Source of the DNA: Streptomyces sp. ALI-76-A
GTDB taxonomy: Bacteria > Actinomycetota > Actinomycetes > Streptomycetales > Streptomycetaceae
Reading direction: 5' to 3'
Length of the DNA: 64,000 bases
NCBI RefSeq assembly: GCF_030287445.1
Contig: NZ_JASVWB010000003.1
Span: 124,001-188,000, forward strand
The notes below the pieces were generated by a model. That model searched no databases. It worked only from the letters and a program-made list of their open reading frames with translations, and was not told the origin of the DNA. Both the position numbers and the translations under genes were made by a program. Positions 48,390-59,900 of this stretch are shown in pieces (position 1 is the first letter of the stretch; each line of letters opens with the position of its first letter).

Positions 48390-51300
48390 GTGGCTGACGA
48401 GGCACAACTCCGCGACTACCTCAAGAGGGCCATCGCCGACGCCCGCAACGCCCGCAACCGGCTGCGCGAGGTCCAGGACCAGGCGCGCGAGCCGATCGCC
48501 ATCGTCTCCATGGCCTGCCGGTACCCGGGCGGCGTGTCCTCGCCCGGGGACCTGTGGAAGCTGGTCTCCGAAGGCGGCGACGCCGTCAGCGACTTCCCCG
48601 ACGACCGTGGCTGGGACCTGGAGGGCCTGTTCGACGCCGACCCCGACCAGACGGGCACGTCGTATGTCACGCAGGGCGGATTCCTGCGAGGCGCGGGCCT
48701 TTTCGACGCGGGGTTCTTCGGTATCTCGCCGCGTGAGGCGCTGGCGATGGACCCGCAGCAGCGGCTGCTCCTGGAGACCTCCTGGGAGGCGGTCGAGCGG
48801 GCGGGCATCGACCCGGTCTCGCTGAAGGGCACCGACGTCGGCGTGTTCACCGGTCTGTCCGGCCAGGGCTACGGGGCCGGTGCCGGTGTGGTGACCCCGG
48901 AGACGGAGGGCTTCGCGGGCACGGGGGCGTCGTCGAGTGTGGCCTCGGGCCGGGTGTCGTACGTCCTCGGCCTCGAGGGCCCGGCGGTGTCCCTCGACAC
49001 GGCGTGCTCCTCGTCCCTCGTCGCCATCCACCTGGCCGCGCAGGCGCTGCGGCAGGGCGAGTGCTCGATGGCGCTCGCCGGCGGTGTGATGGTGATGTCG
49101 ACGCCCGGCAACTTCGTTGCCTTCTCCCGCCAGCGGGGCCTGGCCGCCGACGGCCGCTGCAAGGCGTTCGCGGACGGCGCCGACGGAATGGGCCTGGCCG
49201 AGGGCGTGGGTGTCGTGGTCCTGGAACGCCTGTCGGTGGCCCGGGAGCGCGGACACAAGGTCCTGGCGGTGATCCGCGGCAGCGCCGTCAACCAGGACGG
49301 CGCGTCCAACGGCCTCACCGCCCCGAGCGGTCCCTCGCAGCAGCGGGTGATCCGCAAGGCGCTGGCCAACGCGGGGCTGTCCCCGGCCGACGTGGATGTG
49401 GTGGAGGCCCACGGCACCGGTACGGCTCTGGGCGATCCGATCGAGGCGCAGGCGCTGCTGGCCGCCTACGGCCGGGACCGCGAAGAGCCGTTGTGGCTCG
49501 GCTCGTTGAAGTCGAACGTCGGCCACACGCAGGCCGCCGCGGGCGTCGGCGCCGTGATCAAGATGGTGCAGGCGCTGCGGCACGACATGATGCCGTCGAC
49601 CCTGCACGTGGAGAAGCCCACGACCGAGGTGGACTGGTCCGCGGGTGCGGTGGAACTGCTGACCGAGGCCCGGAAGTGGCCGCGGGGCGGTCGTCCGCGC
49701 CGGGCCGGGGTGTCCTCGTTCGGTGTCAGTGGGACGAACGCGCATCTGATCCTGGAGGAGGCGCCCGCCGAGGCGGCCGAGCCCGTCGCGGACGAGGCGG
49801 TGCCCGCGGGCGTGGTGCCGTTGGTGGTGTCGGCGGGGAATGCCGCTTCCCTGGCGGGGCAGGCCGAGCGGCTCGCGGCGTTCGTCGGGGAAGCCGATCA
49901 GGTGCCGCTCGCGTCGGTGGCCGGGGCGCTGGTCTCCGGCCGGGCCCTGCTGAGCGAGCGCGCGGTGATCGTGGCCGGGTCGGACGAGGAGGCCCTTGCC
50001 GGGCTGCGGGCGCTGGCACGCGGCGAGAGCGGCACCAACCTGGTGTCCGCAAGCTCGGATGCCCCGGGCAGCGTGGTGTGGGTGTTCCCGGGTCAGGGTT
50101 CTCAGTGGGCCGGTATGGGGCGGGAGTTGCTGGACTCGTCGCCGGTCTTCGCGGAGCGGATCGCGGAGTGCGCGGCTGCCCTCGATCCGTTCGTCGACTG
50201 GTCGCTGATCGACGTGCTGCGGGGCGACGCCGAGCCGGAGCTGCTGGACCGGGTGGATGTGCTGCAACCCGCCAGCTTCGCGGTGATGGTGGGTCTGGCG
50301 GCGGTCTGGTCCTCGGTGGGTGTGCTGCCGGACGCGGTCCTGGGTCATTCGCAGGGTGAGATCGCGGCGGCGTGTGTGTCCGGGGCGCTGTCGCTGGAGG
50401 ACGCGGCACGCGTGGTGGCCTTGCGGAGCCAGGCCATCGCCGGCCGACTGGCCGGGCGCGGCGGTATGGCGTCGGTGGCGCTGGCCGAGAGGGAGGCGGT
50501 CGTCCGTCTGGGGCGTTGGGCGGACCGGGTCGAGGTCGCGGCGGTCAACGGACCGGCGTCGGTCGTGATCGCGGGTGACGCCGAGGCGCTGGACGAAGTG
50601 CTCGAAGCTCTCTCGGCCGATGGTGTGCGGGTGCGGCGGGTGGCAGTCGATTACGCCTCGCACACCCGGCATGTGGAGGACATCCGCGACACGCTCGCCG
50701 ACACCCTCTCGGGTATCGACGCGCAGGCGCCGGTGGTGCCGTTCTACTCGACCGTCACCGGCGTGTGGATCGAGGACGCCGGGATCCTGGACGGCGATTA
50801 CTGGTACCGCAACCTGCGCGGCCAGGTGGGCTTCGGTCCGGCCGTCGCCGAGCTGATCCGCCAGGGCCACCGGGCCTTCATCGAGGTCAGCGCGCACCCG
50901 GTACTGGTCCAGCCGATCACCGAGATCGCCGACGACAGCGAGGCCGGCGTGGTCGTGACCGGTTCCCTGCGCCGCGAGGAGGGCGGCCCGCGCCGGCTCC
51001 TCGCCTCCATGGCCGAGTTGTTCGTGCGCGGTGTGCCGGTCGACTGGACCGGCGTGCTGCCGGCCGGGGCGGCCACGTCGGCCGACGTGGACCTGCCGAC
51101 GTACGCCTTCGACCACCAGCACTACTGGCTCCAGGCCACCGAGACCGGTGGCGACGCGACCTCCCTCGGGCTCGCCGCTGCCGATCACCCGCTCCTCGGT
51201 GCGATGGTGCGACTGCCGCACTCGGACGGGCTGGTGTTCACCTCCCGCCTGTCGCTCAAGGCACACCCCTGGCTCGGCGATCACGTGATCGGCGGCATGG

Positions 51301-53933
51301 CCCTTCTCCCGGGCACGGGACTCGTCGAGCTGGCCGTCCGGGCCGGTGACGAGGCCGGCTGCGGCGTCCTGGAAGAGCTCGTGATCGAGGCACCGCTGGT
51401 CGTGCCCGAGCACGGCGGCGTACGGATGCAGGTCGCCGTGGGCGCGCCGGGCGAGAACGGCTCGCGCACCGTGGAGGTCCACTCCCAGCGCGAGGACCTT
51501 CCCGGTGACGGGGAGACGTGGACGCGGCACGCCACCGGCACGCTGTCGGCCTCGGCCGCGACCCGTGGGACGGAGTTCGACTTCGCCGCATGGCCGCCGC
51601 CGGGCGCACGGCAGGTCGAGATGGACGCCGCCGCCTTCTATGACGAACTGCGTGCGCGCGGTGTCGGCTACGGGCCCTCCTTCCAGGGCGTGCGCGCGGT
51701 GTGGCGGCGCGGCGAGGAACTCTTCGCCGAGGTCGCCCTGCCCGAGGAGCAGCGCAAGGAAGCCGACCGGTTCGGCATCCACCCCGCCCTGCTGGACGCG
51801 GCCCTGCAGACCGGATCGTTCCGGGCCATGGCGGGCACGCCGGGGGAGGAGGAAGCCGGGCGGCCGCTGCTGGCCTTCTCGTGGAACGGTCTGGTGCTGC
51901 ATGCCTCGGGCGCCTCGGCGCTGCGGGTGCGGGTCGCACCGAGCGGCCAGGACGCCCTGTCGGTCGAGGCGGCGGACGAGACCGGCGCCCTGGTCGTGAC
52001 GATGGACTCGCTGGTGTCCCGGGCCGTTTCCGCCGAGCAGCTGGAGACGGCGGCGGACTCGGCGGCCGCCGACTCGCTGTTCCGGGTGGACTGGAGTGAA
52101 CTGCCCCCGGTCCAGGGCGCGGAACCCGCGCCGTCATGGGTCCCGGTGGCCACCGCGGAGGATGTGGTGGCCCTGGCCGGAAGCACCGAGGCTCCGGCGG
52201 CGGCACTCCTGGAAGCGATCGGCGCGCAGGGCGAGGACGCCGTACTGGCGCTGACCTCGCGGGTGTTGGGCGTGGTGCAGACGTGGCTGGCCACGGCCGG
52301 AGCCGAGGAGTCGCGGCTGGTGGTGGCGACCCGGGGCGCGGTGTCCGCCGGCGACGGCGCGGTGACCGATCCGGCCGGAGCGGCGGTGTGGGGTCTGGTC
52401 CGGGCCGCGCAGGCCGAGAACCCCGACCGGATCGTCCTGGTCGACACCGACCCGGCCTCCGGCGACGGACCGGAAGCCGTCCTGGGCGCCGTGCTGGCCG
52501 GCGGCGAGCCGCAGGTCGCGGTGCGCGGCACGACCCTCTCCGTGCCCCGCCTCGCCCGTGCCGTCGGCCATCGCCTTCCGGACGTGCCCGCGGTGTTCGG
52601 GCCCAAGGGCACCGTCCTGGTCTCGGGCGGCGGGTCGCTGGGCGAACTCATCGCGCGGCACCTGGTCGTCCGGCACGGAGTACGTCACCTCGTGCTGGCC
52701 AGCCGGCGTGGCCCCGCCGCCGAGGGCGTACCGGAACTGGCCGCGGAACTCACCGAAGAGGGTGCGGCCGTGTCGGTCGTGGCCTGCGACGTGTCCGACC
52801 GGCAGCAGGTGGAGGAACTCCTCGCCTCGGTGCCGGCCGAGCACCCCCTGCGCGGTGTGGTGCACACGGCCGGTGTGTTCGAGGCCGGGCTGGTCGGGAC
52901 CCTGACCCCGGAGCGCCTGGCGAGGGTGTTCGCGCCGAAGGTGGACGCCGTACGCCACCTCGACGCGCTCACCCGAGACCTGGACCTGGACGCGTTCGTC
53001 GTCTACTCCTCCGCCTCGTCCGTCTTCCTCGGCGCCGGCAGCGGCGGCTACGCGGCGGCCAACGCCTTCCTGGACGGCCTGATGGCCCACCGCCGCGCGG
53101 CCGGCCTGCCCGGCCTCGCACTGTCCTGGGGCACCTGGGCCTACGCCACCAACATGACCACCCACCTGGGCGCCGACGACCAGGCGAGCATGAGCAGGCG
53201 TACCAGCCGTGACGGCGTCGTGGCGCTGACGCCCGCCGAGGGAACGGAACTGTTCGACGCCGCGGTCGGATCGCAGGAGTCGCTCCTCGTGCCGGTCAAG
53301 CTGGACCTGCGCGGAGTACGCGCCGGCGCGGCGTCCGGTGGCACGGTGCCGCATCTGCTGCGCGGCCTCGTACCGGCGGGACGGCAGCAGGCGCGGGCGG
53401 CAGCCGGGAAGGACGACGACCTGCTCGGCCGGCTGTCCGGGCTCACCGAGCAGGAGCAGGAGGCGCTGCTCCTCGACCTGGTGCGGACGCAGGCCGCGGT
53501 CGTGCTCGGGCACAGCGGGCCGGAGAGCGTCCGGCCGGACAGCGCCTTCAAGGAGGTCGGGTTCGACTCGCTCACCTCGGTGGAGCTGCGCAACCGGCTC
53601 CGGGAGGCGACCGGTCTGAAGCTCCCCGCCACGCTGGTCTTCGACCAGCCGACCCCGCTCGTGCTCACCCGCCATCTGCGCGACGAACTCGGCATCAGTG
53701 ACGACGCGCTGTCCCGGGTGCACGCGAAGATCGAAGACGTCGAGTCGCTCCTCGGTGCGCTGAGCCTCGACGAATCCATGAAATCCAGTATCACGCTGCG
53801 CCTTCAGGGCCTGGTGGCCCGGTGCAACGGGGTGGTCGAGCAGACGGACGTTTCCACGGTGGCGGACAAGCTGGAAGCCGCATCGGCCGACGAAGTCCTC
53901 GACTTCATCGATGAAGAACTCGGGCTCGTGTGA
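48390..53933 (+). CDS. Type I PKS protein 4: module 8
   Basis: 1847 residues with a GTG start and AGGGG nine bases upstream. The N-terminal coil ([17 protein letters not shown]) is of the erythromycin-synthase type. Order: KS C206; AT GHSQGE (S654) with YASH 755-758, methylmalonyl; DH H965 in [12 protein letters not shown] with shortened loop SGGGSLG (from S1412), FEA at the LDD position and Y1554; ACP S1727. The C-terminus (about 1770-1847) is a helical docking bundle ending [17 protein letters not shown] stand-alone module at this position matches RifD, which also carries module 8 alone. Expected product step: one propionate unit with the ketone reduced to a hydroxyl; dehydration is possible from the DH motif but not expected by analogy. 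Confidence 0.9.
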   Translation: MADEAQLRDYLKRAIADARNARNRLREVQDQAREPIAIVSMACRYPGGVSSPGDLWKLVSEGGDAVSDFPDDRGWDLEGLFDADPDQTGTSYVTQGGFLRGAGLFDAGFFGISPREALAMDPQQRLLLETSWEAVERAGIDPVSLKGTDVGVFTGLSGQGYGAGAGVVTPETEGFAGTGASSSVASGRVSYVLGLEGPAVSLDTACSSSLVAIHLAAQALRQGECSMALAGGVMVMSTPGNFVAFSRQRGLAADGRCKAFADGADGMGLAEGVGVVVLERLSVARERGHKVLAVIRGSAVNQDGASNGLTAPSGPSQQRVIRKALANAGLSPADVDVVEAHGTGTALGDPIEAQALLAAYGRDREEPLWLGSLKSNVGHTQAAAGVGAVIKMVQALRHDMMPSTLHVEKPTTEVDWSAGAVELLTEARKWPRGGRPRRAGVSSFGVSGTNAHLILEEAPAEAAEPVADEAVPAGVVPLVVSAGNAASLAGQAERLAAFVGEADQVPLASVAGALVSGRALLSERAVIVAGSDEEALAGLRALARGESGTNLVSASSDAPGSVVWVFPGQGSQWAGMGRELLDSSPVFAERIAECAAALDPFVDWSLIDVLRGDAEPELLDRVDVLQPASFAVMVGLAAVWSSVGVLPDAVLGHSQGEIAAACVSGALSLEDAARVVALRSQAIAGRLAGRGGMASVALAEREAVVRLGRWADRVEVAAVNGPASVVIAGDAEALDEVLEALSADGVRVRRVAVDYASHTRHVEDIRDTLADTLSGIDAQAPVVPFYSTVTGVWIEDAGILDGDYWYRNLRGQVGFGPAVAELIRQGHRAFIEVSAHPVLVQPITEIADDSEAGVVVTGSLRREEGGPRRLLASMAELFVRGVPVDWTGVLPAGAATSADVDLPTYAFDHQHYWLQATETGGDATSLGLAAADHPLLGAMVRLPHSDGLVFTSRLSLKAHPWLGDHVIGGMALLPGTGLVELAVRAGDEAGCGVLEELVIEAPLVVPEHGGVRMQVAVGAPGENGSRTVEVHSQREDLPGDGETWTRHATGTLSASAATRGTEFDFAAWPPPGARQVEMDAAAFYDELRARGVGYGPSFQGVRAVWRRGEELFAEVALPEEQRKEADRFGIHPALLDAALQTGSFRAMAGTPGEEEAGRPLLAFSWNGLVLHASGASALRVRVAPSGQDALSVEAADETGALVVTMDSLVSRAVSAEQLETAADSAAADSLFRVDWSELPPVQGAEPAPSWVPVATAEDVVALAGSTEAPAAALLEAIGAQGEDAVLALTSRVLGVVQTWLATAGAEESRLVVATRGAVSAGDGAVTDPAGAAVWGLVRAAQAENPDRIVLVDTDPASGDGPEAVLGAVLAGGEPQVAVRGTTLSVPRLARAVGHRLPDVPAVFGPKGTVLVSGGGSLGELIARHLVVRHGVRHLVLASRRGPAAEGVPELAAELTEEGAAVSVVACDVSDRQQVEELLASVPAEHPLRGVVHTAGVFEAGLVGTLTPERLARVFAPKVDAVRHLDALTRDLDLDAFVVYSSASSVFLGAGSGGYAAANAFLDGLMAHRRAAGLPGLALSWGTWAYATNMTTHLGADDQASMSRRTSRDGVVALTPAEGTELFDAAVGSQESLLVPVKLDLRGVRAGAASGGTVPHLLRGLVPAGRQQARAAAGKDDDLLGRLSGLTEQEQEALLLDLVRTQAAVVLGHSGPESVRPDSAFKEVGFDSLTSVELRNRLREATGLKLPATLVFDQPTPLVLTRHLRDELGISDDALSRVHAKIEDVESLLGALSLDESMKSSITLRLQGLVARCNGVVEQTDVSTVADKLEAASADEVLDFIDEELGLV

Positions 53934-53983
53934 GACCGGTTCAGGATCTCCGGCTTCATCAACATTCTCGTGAGGACTGAAGA

Positions 53984-56900
53984 ATGGCCACGGACGAAAA
54001 ACTCCTCCAATACCTCAAGCGTGTCACCACCGAACTGCACAACCTGAAGAAGCAGGGCTCGTCCCACGCGGGTGAGCCGATCGCGGTCGTGGGCATGGCG
54101 TGCCGGCTGCCGGGCGGCGTGGCGGGCCCCGAGGACCTGTGGCGGCTGGTGCGCGAGGGCCGGGACGCCGTGTCGGGATTCCCCGACGACCGCGGCTGGG
54201 AACTGGAGGGCCTGTTCGACCCGGACCCCGACAACCCCGGCACCTCCTACACCGACCAGGGCGGCTTCCTGCAAGGCGCGGGGCTCTTCGACGCGGGGTT
54301 CTTCGGTATCTCGCCGCGTGAGGCGCTGGCGATGGACCCGCAGCAGCGGCTGCTCCTGGAGACCTCCTGGGAGGCCCTGGAGGGGGCCGGCCTCGACCCG
54401 GTCGCGCTGAAGGGCACCGACGTCGGCGTGTTCACCGGGGTGTCCAGCCAGGGCTACGGTTCCGGGGCCGGCGGAGTGGCGCCGGAGCTGGAGAGTTTCA
54501 CCGGCACCGGCGTGGCGTCGAGCGTGGCCTCCGGCCGGGTGTCCTACGTCCTCGGCTTCGAAGGCCCCGCGGTGTCCGTGGACACGGCCTGTTCCTCGTC
54601 CCTCGTCGCCATCCACCTGGCCGCGCAGGCACTGCGGCAGGGCGACTGCTCGCTCGCCCTCGCCGGCGGCGCGATGGTGATGGCCACGCCCGGCACCTTC
54701 GTGGTGTTCTCCCGGCAACAGGGCATGGCCGGCGACGGCCGCTGCAAGGCGTTCTCGGACGGCGCGGACGGCATGGGCCTGTCCGAGGGCGCCGGTGTGG
54801 TGGTCCTGGAGCGGCTCTCCGAGGCACGCGAGCGCGGACACCGCGTCCTCGCGGTCATCCGGGGCAGCGCCGTCAACCAGGACGGCGCGTCCAACGGTCT
54901 GACGGCGCCCAACGGCCCCTCGCAGCAGCGGGTGATCCGCAAGGCCCTGGCCGGTGCCGGACTGGTCTCGGCGGACGTCGACGTGGTGGAGGCCCACGGC
55001 ACCGGTACGGCCCTGGGCGACCCGATCGAGGCACAGGCGCTCCTGGCGACGTACGGACAGGGCCGGGATCCGCAGCAGCCGCTGTGGCTCGGCTCGCTGA
55101 AGTCGAACATCGGACACACCCAGGCCGCCGCGGGCGTGTCCAGCGTCATCAAGATGGTGCAGGCACTGCGGCACCGGGTGCTGCCCCCGACGCTGCACGC
55201 ACAGGTGCCGACGACCGAGGTCGACTGGTCCGCGGGCGCGGTCGAGCTGCTGAACGAGGCCAGGGAGTGGCCGCACAACGGCCGTCCGCGCCGGGCGGGC
55301 GTCTCCTCGTTCGGGATCAGCGGGACGAACGCACACCTGATCCTGGAAGAGGCGCCCGCAGCGGCCGAGCCGGAACCGGCCATGGAGGAGCCGGCGCCCG
55401 GCGGTGTGGTGCCGCTGGTGGTGTCGGCCCGCAGCGAGGGCTCCCTGGCGGGCCAGGCCGGCCGGCTCGCGGCGTTCCTCGAGGAAGCCGGTCAGGTGCC
55501 GCCGGCGGGTGTCGCCGGAACCCTGCTGGCGGAGCGGGCGCTGCTGCCCGAACGCGCGGTGGTCCTGGCCGGCTCCGAACAGGAGGCTCTGGCCGGACTC
55601 GGGGCGCTGGCCCGCGGTGAGCGCGCGGCCGGTGTCGTGACCGGCAGGGCGGCCGGCTCGGGCGGACCGGGCAAGGTCGTCTGGGTGTTCCCCGGCCAGG
55701 GCTCGCAGCGCGCCGGCATGGGCCGGGAGCTGTACGAGCGCCACCCGGTGTTCGCCGCGGCCCTCGACGAGGCCTGCGAGCAGCTGGACGCCTGCCTCGC
55801 CGGGTGGGTCGACCACCCCGTACGCGATGTGGTGCTGGGCCGCGTGGCGGGCAGCGCCGAGCTGCTGGACCGGACCGTGTTCACCCAGGCGGGCCTGTTC
55901 GCCGTGGAGAGCGCCCTGTTCCGGCTCGTGGAGTCCTGGGGCGTACGGCCGGACGCGGTCATCGGACACTCCATCGGCGAGGTCGCCGCAGCCCACGCCG
56001 CGGGCGTGCTCTCGCTGCGGGACGCGGCGCGTCTGGTCGCGGCCCGGGGCCGGCTGATGCAGGCGCTGCCGCCGGGCGGCGCGATGGTCGCGGTGGCCGC
56101 CGGTGAGGCGGAGGTCGCCGCTCTGCTCGGCGAGGGCGTGGAGGTCGCCGCGGTCAACGGCCCCTCCTCCGTGGTGCTCTCCGGCACCCAGGACGCGGTC
56201 CTCGCGGCCGCCGACCGGCTGCGGGAGCGGGGACACAAGACGAAGCGCCTCGTGGTCAGCCACGCGTTCCACTCCGCACGGATGGAGCCGATGCTGGCCG
56301 ACTTTGCCGCGGAACTGGCCGACGTGGAGTGGCGGGCCCCGCAGATCCCGGTGATCTCGAACGTCACCGGTCGCCTCGCCGGACCCGACGAGCTCACCGA
56401 CCCCGAGTACTGGGCCGGGCACGTGCGGCGGCCGGTGCGGTTCGCCGAGGGGATCGCGGCCGCGGTCGAGTACGGCGGCGCGCTGTTCGTGGAGCTGGGC
56501 CCGGGCGCAGCCCTGACCGGACTGGTCGAGGAGACGGCCACCGCCGCGGGCGCCGAGGCGACCTGCGTGGCGGCACTGCGCGGCGGTCGCCCGGAGGAGC
56601 GGACCCTGCTGTCCGCGCTGGCCGAACTGTTCGTGCGGGGCGTGCCCGTGGACTGGAAGGGGATGCTGCCCGCCGGGGCCACCAAGGCACGCCTGGACCT
56701 GCCGACGTACGCCTTCGACCACCAGCACTACTGGCTCCACACCGCACAGACCGCCACCGACGCGACAGCACTGGGACAGACGGCGGCCGACCACCCCCTG
56801 CTGGGCGCGGTGGTGCGACTGCCGCAGTCCGACGGGCTGGTGTTCACCTCCCGCCTCTCGCTGAGGTCACACTCCTGGCTGGCCGACCACGCCGTGGGCG

Positions 56901-59900
56901 GTGCGGTGCTCGTCCCCGGCACCGGTCTGGTGGAACTGGCCGTCCGGGCCGGTGACGAGGTCGGCTGCGGGGTGCTGGAAGAGCTGGTGATCGAGGCGCC
57001 GCTGGTCGTGCCCGAGCACGACGGGGTACGCCTCCAGGTCGCCGTGGGCGCGCCGGGCGAGAACGGCTCGCGTCCCGTGGAGATCTACTCCCTGCACGAG
57101 GACGCCCCCGGCGACGGGGAAGCGTGGACGCGGCACGCCGCCGGCACCCTGGCCGCCGCGCCGCCGGCCCGGCTCACCGGCTTCGACTTCACCGCCTGGC
57201 CGCCGCCCGGCGCGCGGGCCGTCGAGGTCGGCGACTTCTACAGCGGGCTGAGCGAGCGCGGCTACGGCTACGGCCCGGCGTTCCAGGGCCTGCGCGCGGT
57301 GTGGCGGCGCGGCGAGGAGGTCTTCGCCGAGGCCGCCCTGCCCGAGGAACAGCGGGAGAACGCCGACCGGTTCGGCATCCACCCCGCACTCCTCGACGCC
57401 GCCCTGCACGCCGGGATGTTCTCCGCCGAGGCGGACCCGGCGGCGGACGCCGGTCAGCCGGTCCTGCCGTTCGCATGGAACGGCCTGGTCCTGCATGCCG
57501 CGGGCGCCCCCGCCCTGCGGATCCGGCTGACCTCCGGCGGGCCCGGTGCCGTGACGCTGGAGGCGGCCGACGAGACCGGCGGCCTGGTCGTGACGCTGGA
57601 CTCCCTGGTGTCCCGGCCGGTCTCCGCCGAGCAGCTGCGGACGGCCACGGACCCGGCCGTCACCGACTCGCTGTTCCAGGTGGACTGGACCGAACTGCCC
57701 CCGGCCCAGGACCCCGCGCCCGCACCGTCATGGGCGCCGATCACCACCGCGGACGAGGTCGAGGCCCTGGCCGCGGCTGACGGCGTTCCCGCGGTGGCAC
57801 TCCTGGAAGCCGTCGGCGGCGACGGCGAGGACGCCGTCCTCGCCCTGTCCTCGCGGGTGCTGGGTGTGGTGCAGGAGTGGCTGGCCGCGGACGGCCTGGA
57901 GGAGTCGCGGCTGGTGGTGGCGACCCGGGGCGCGGTGCCCGCCGGCGACGGTGTCGTGTCCGACCCGGCCGGAGCGGCGGTGTGGGGTCTGGTCCGGGCC
58001 GCGCAGGCCGAGAACCCCGGCCGGATCGTCCTGATCGACGCCGACCCGGCCACCGACCACGGAGCGGTGCCCGTGCTGGGCGCGGTCCTGGCCGGCGACG
58101 AACCGCAGGTCGCCGTGCGCGGCACGACGCTCTCCGCGCCCCGGCTCGCCCGCGCCACCGGCCAAGTCCCCGACGCTCCGGGGGTGTTCGCCCCGGAAGG
58201 GACGGTCCTGGTCACCGGCGGCACCGGATCGCTGGGCGGCCTCGTGGCCCGGCACCTGGTCACCGGGCACGGCGTACGCCACCTGCTGCTGGTCAGCCGC
58301 CGCGGCCCGGACGCCGAGGGCGCGCGGGAACTGGCCGCCGAACTGACCGAGCGGGGCGCGGCGGTCTCCGTGGTGGCCTGCGACGTCTCCGACCGTGACC
58401 AGGCACAGGCCCTGCTGGCGTCGATATCCGAGGAGCACCCCCTGTGCGGTGTGGTGCACACGGCGGGCGTACTGGACGACGGCGTGATCGGGGCGCTGAC
58501 CCCGCGACGCCTGGCGAAGGTGTTCGCGCCGAAGGTCGACGCGGTGCGTCACCTCGACGAGCTGACCCGGGAGCTGCACCTCGACGCGTTCGTCGTGTTC
58601 TCGTCCGCCTCGGGCGTGTTCGGATCGGCGGGCCAGGGCAACTACGCGGCGGCCAACGCCTTCCTGGACGGCCTGATGGCGGGGCGTCGCGCGGCGGGCC
58701 TGCCCGGCCTCTCCCTGGCCTGGGGCCTGTGGGAACAGAACGCCGGCATGACCGCCCACCTGGGCGATGCCGACCAGGCACGGGCGAGCCGGGGCGGTGT
58801 CCTGGCGATCACGGCGACCGAAGGCATGGAACTGCTCGACACAGCTCTCGTGTCCGGGCAGTCGCTGCTGGTGCCGATCAAGATGGACCTGCGCGGGGCG
58901 CGGGCCGGTGCGGCCTCCGGCGGTGCGGTCCCGCACCTGCTGCGCGGCCTCGTACCGGCGGGACGGCAGCAGGCACGCGCGGCGGCCGGAAAGGAAGCCG
59001 ACCTGCCCCGCCGGCTCGCCGGGCTCGCCGAGGCCGAACAAGAGGCCCTGCTCCTCGACATGGTCCGCGCGCAGGCCGCGGTCGTGCTGGGGCACAGCGG
59101 GCCGGAACGCGTCCGGCCGGACACCGCGTTCAACGAGGCCGGATTCGACTCGCTCACCTCGGTGGAACTGCGCAACCGGCTGCGCGAGGCGACCGGCCTG
59201 AAGCTCCCCGCCACACTGATCTTCGACTACCCCACACCGCAGGCACTCGCCGGCTATCTGCGCGAGGAGTTCGGGGACACCACGGCGGCGGGCACCTTCG
59301 GCGCGGCCCCGGCCGCCGTCGTGGATCCCGACGAACCGATCGCGATCGTGGGAATGTCGTGCCGGCTGCCCGGCGGGGTCGCGGGCCCCGACGACCTGTG
59401 GCGCCTGGTGCGGGAGGGCCGCGAGGGCATGTCCGCCTTCCCCGACGACCGGGGCTGGGACCTGGAGGGCCTGTTCGACCCGGACCCGGACAGCGCGGGC
59501 ACGTCGTATGTGGCCGAAGGCGGCTTCGTACGGGACGCGGGGCTCTTCGACGCCGGGTTCTTCGGTATCTCGCCGCGTGAGGCGCTGGCGATGGACCCGC
59601 AGCAGCGGCTGCTCCTGGAGACCTCCTGGGAGGCGCTGGAGAGCGCCGGCGTCGACCCGACGACCTTGAAGGGCACCGACGTCGGCGTCTTCTCCGGGGT
59701 GTCCAGCCAGGGATACGGGGCCGGAGCGGTCGCACCGGAACTGGAGGGCTTCGCGAGCACGGGCACCGCGTCGAGCGTGGCCTCGGGCCGGATCTCCTAC
59801 GTCCTCGGTTTCGAGGGCCCGGCCGTCACGATCGACACGGCGTGCTCGTCGTCGCTGGTGTCGATGCACCTGGCCGCGCAGGCGCTGCGGCAGGGCGAGT

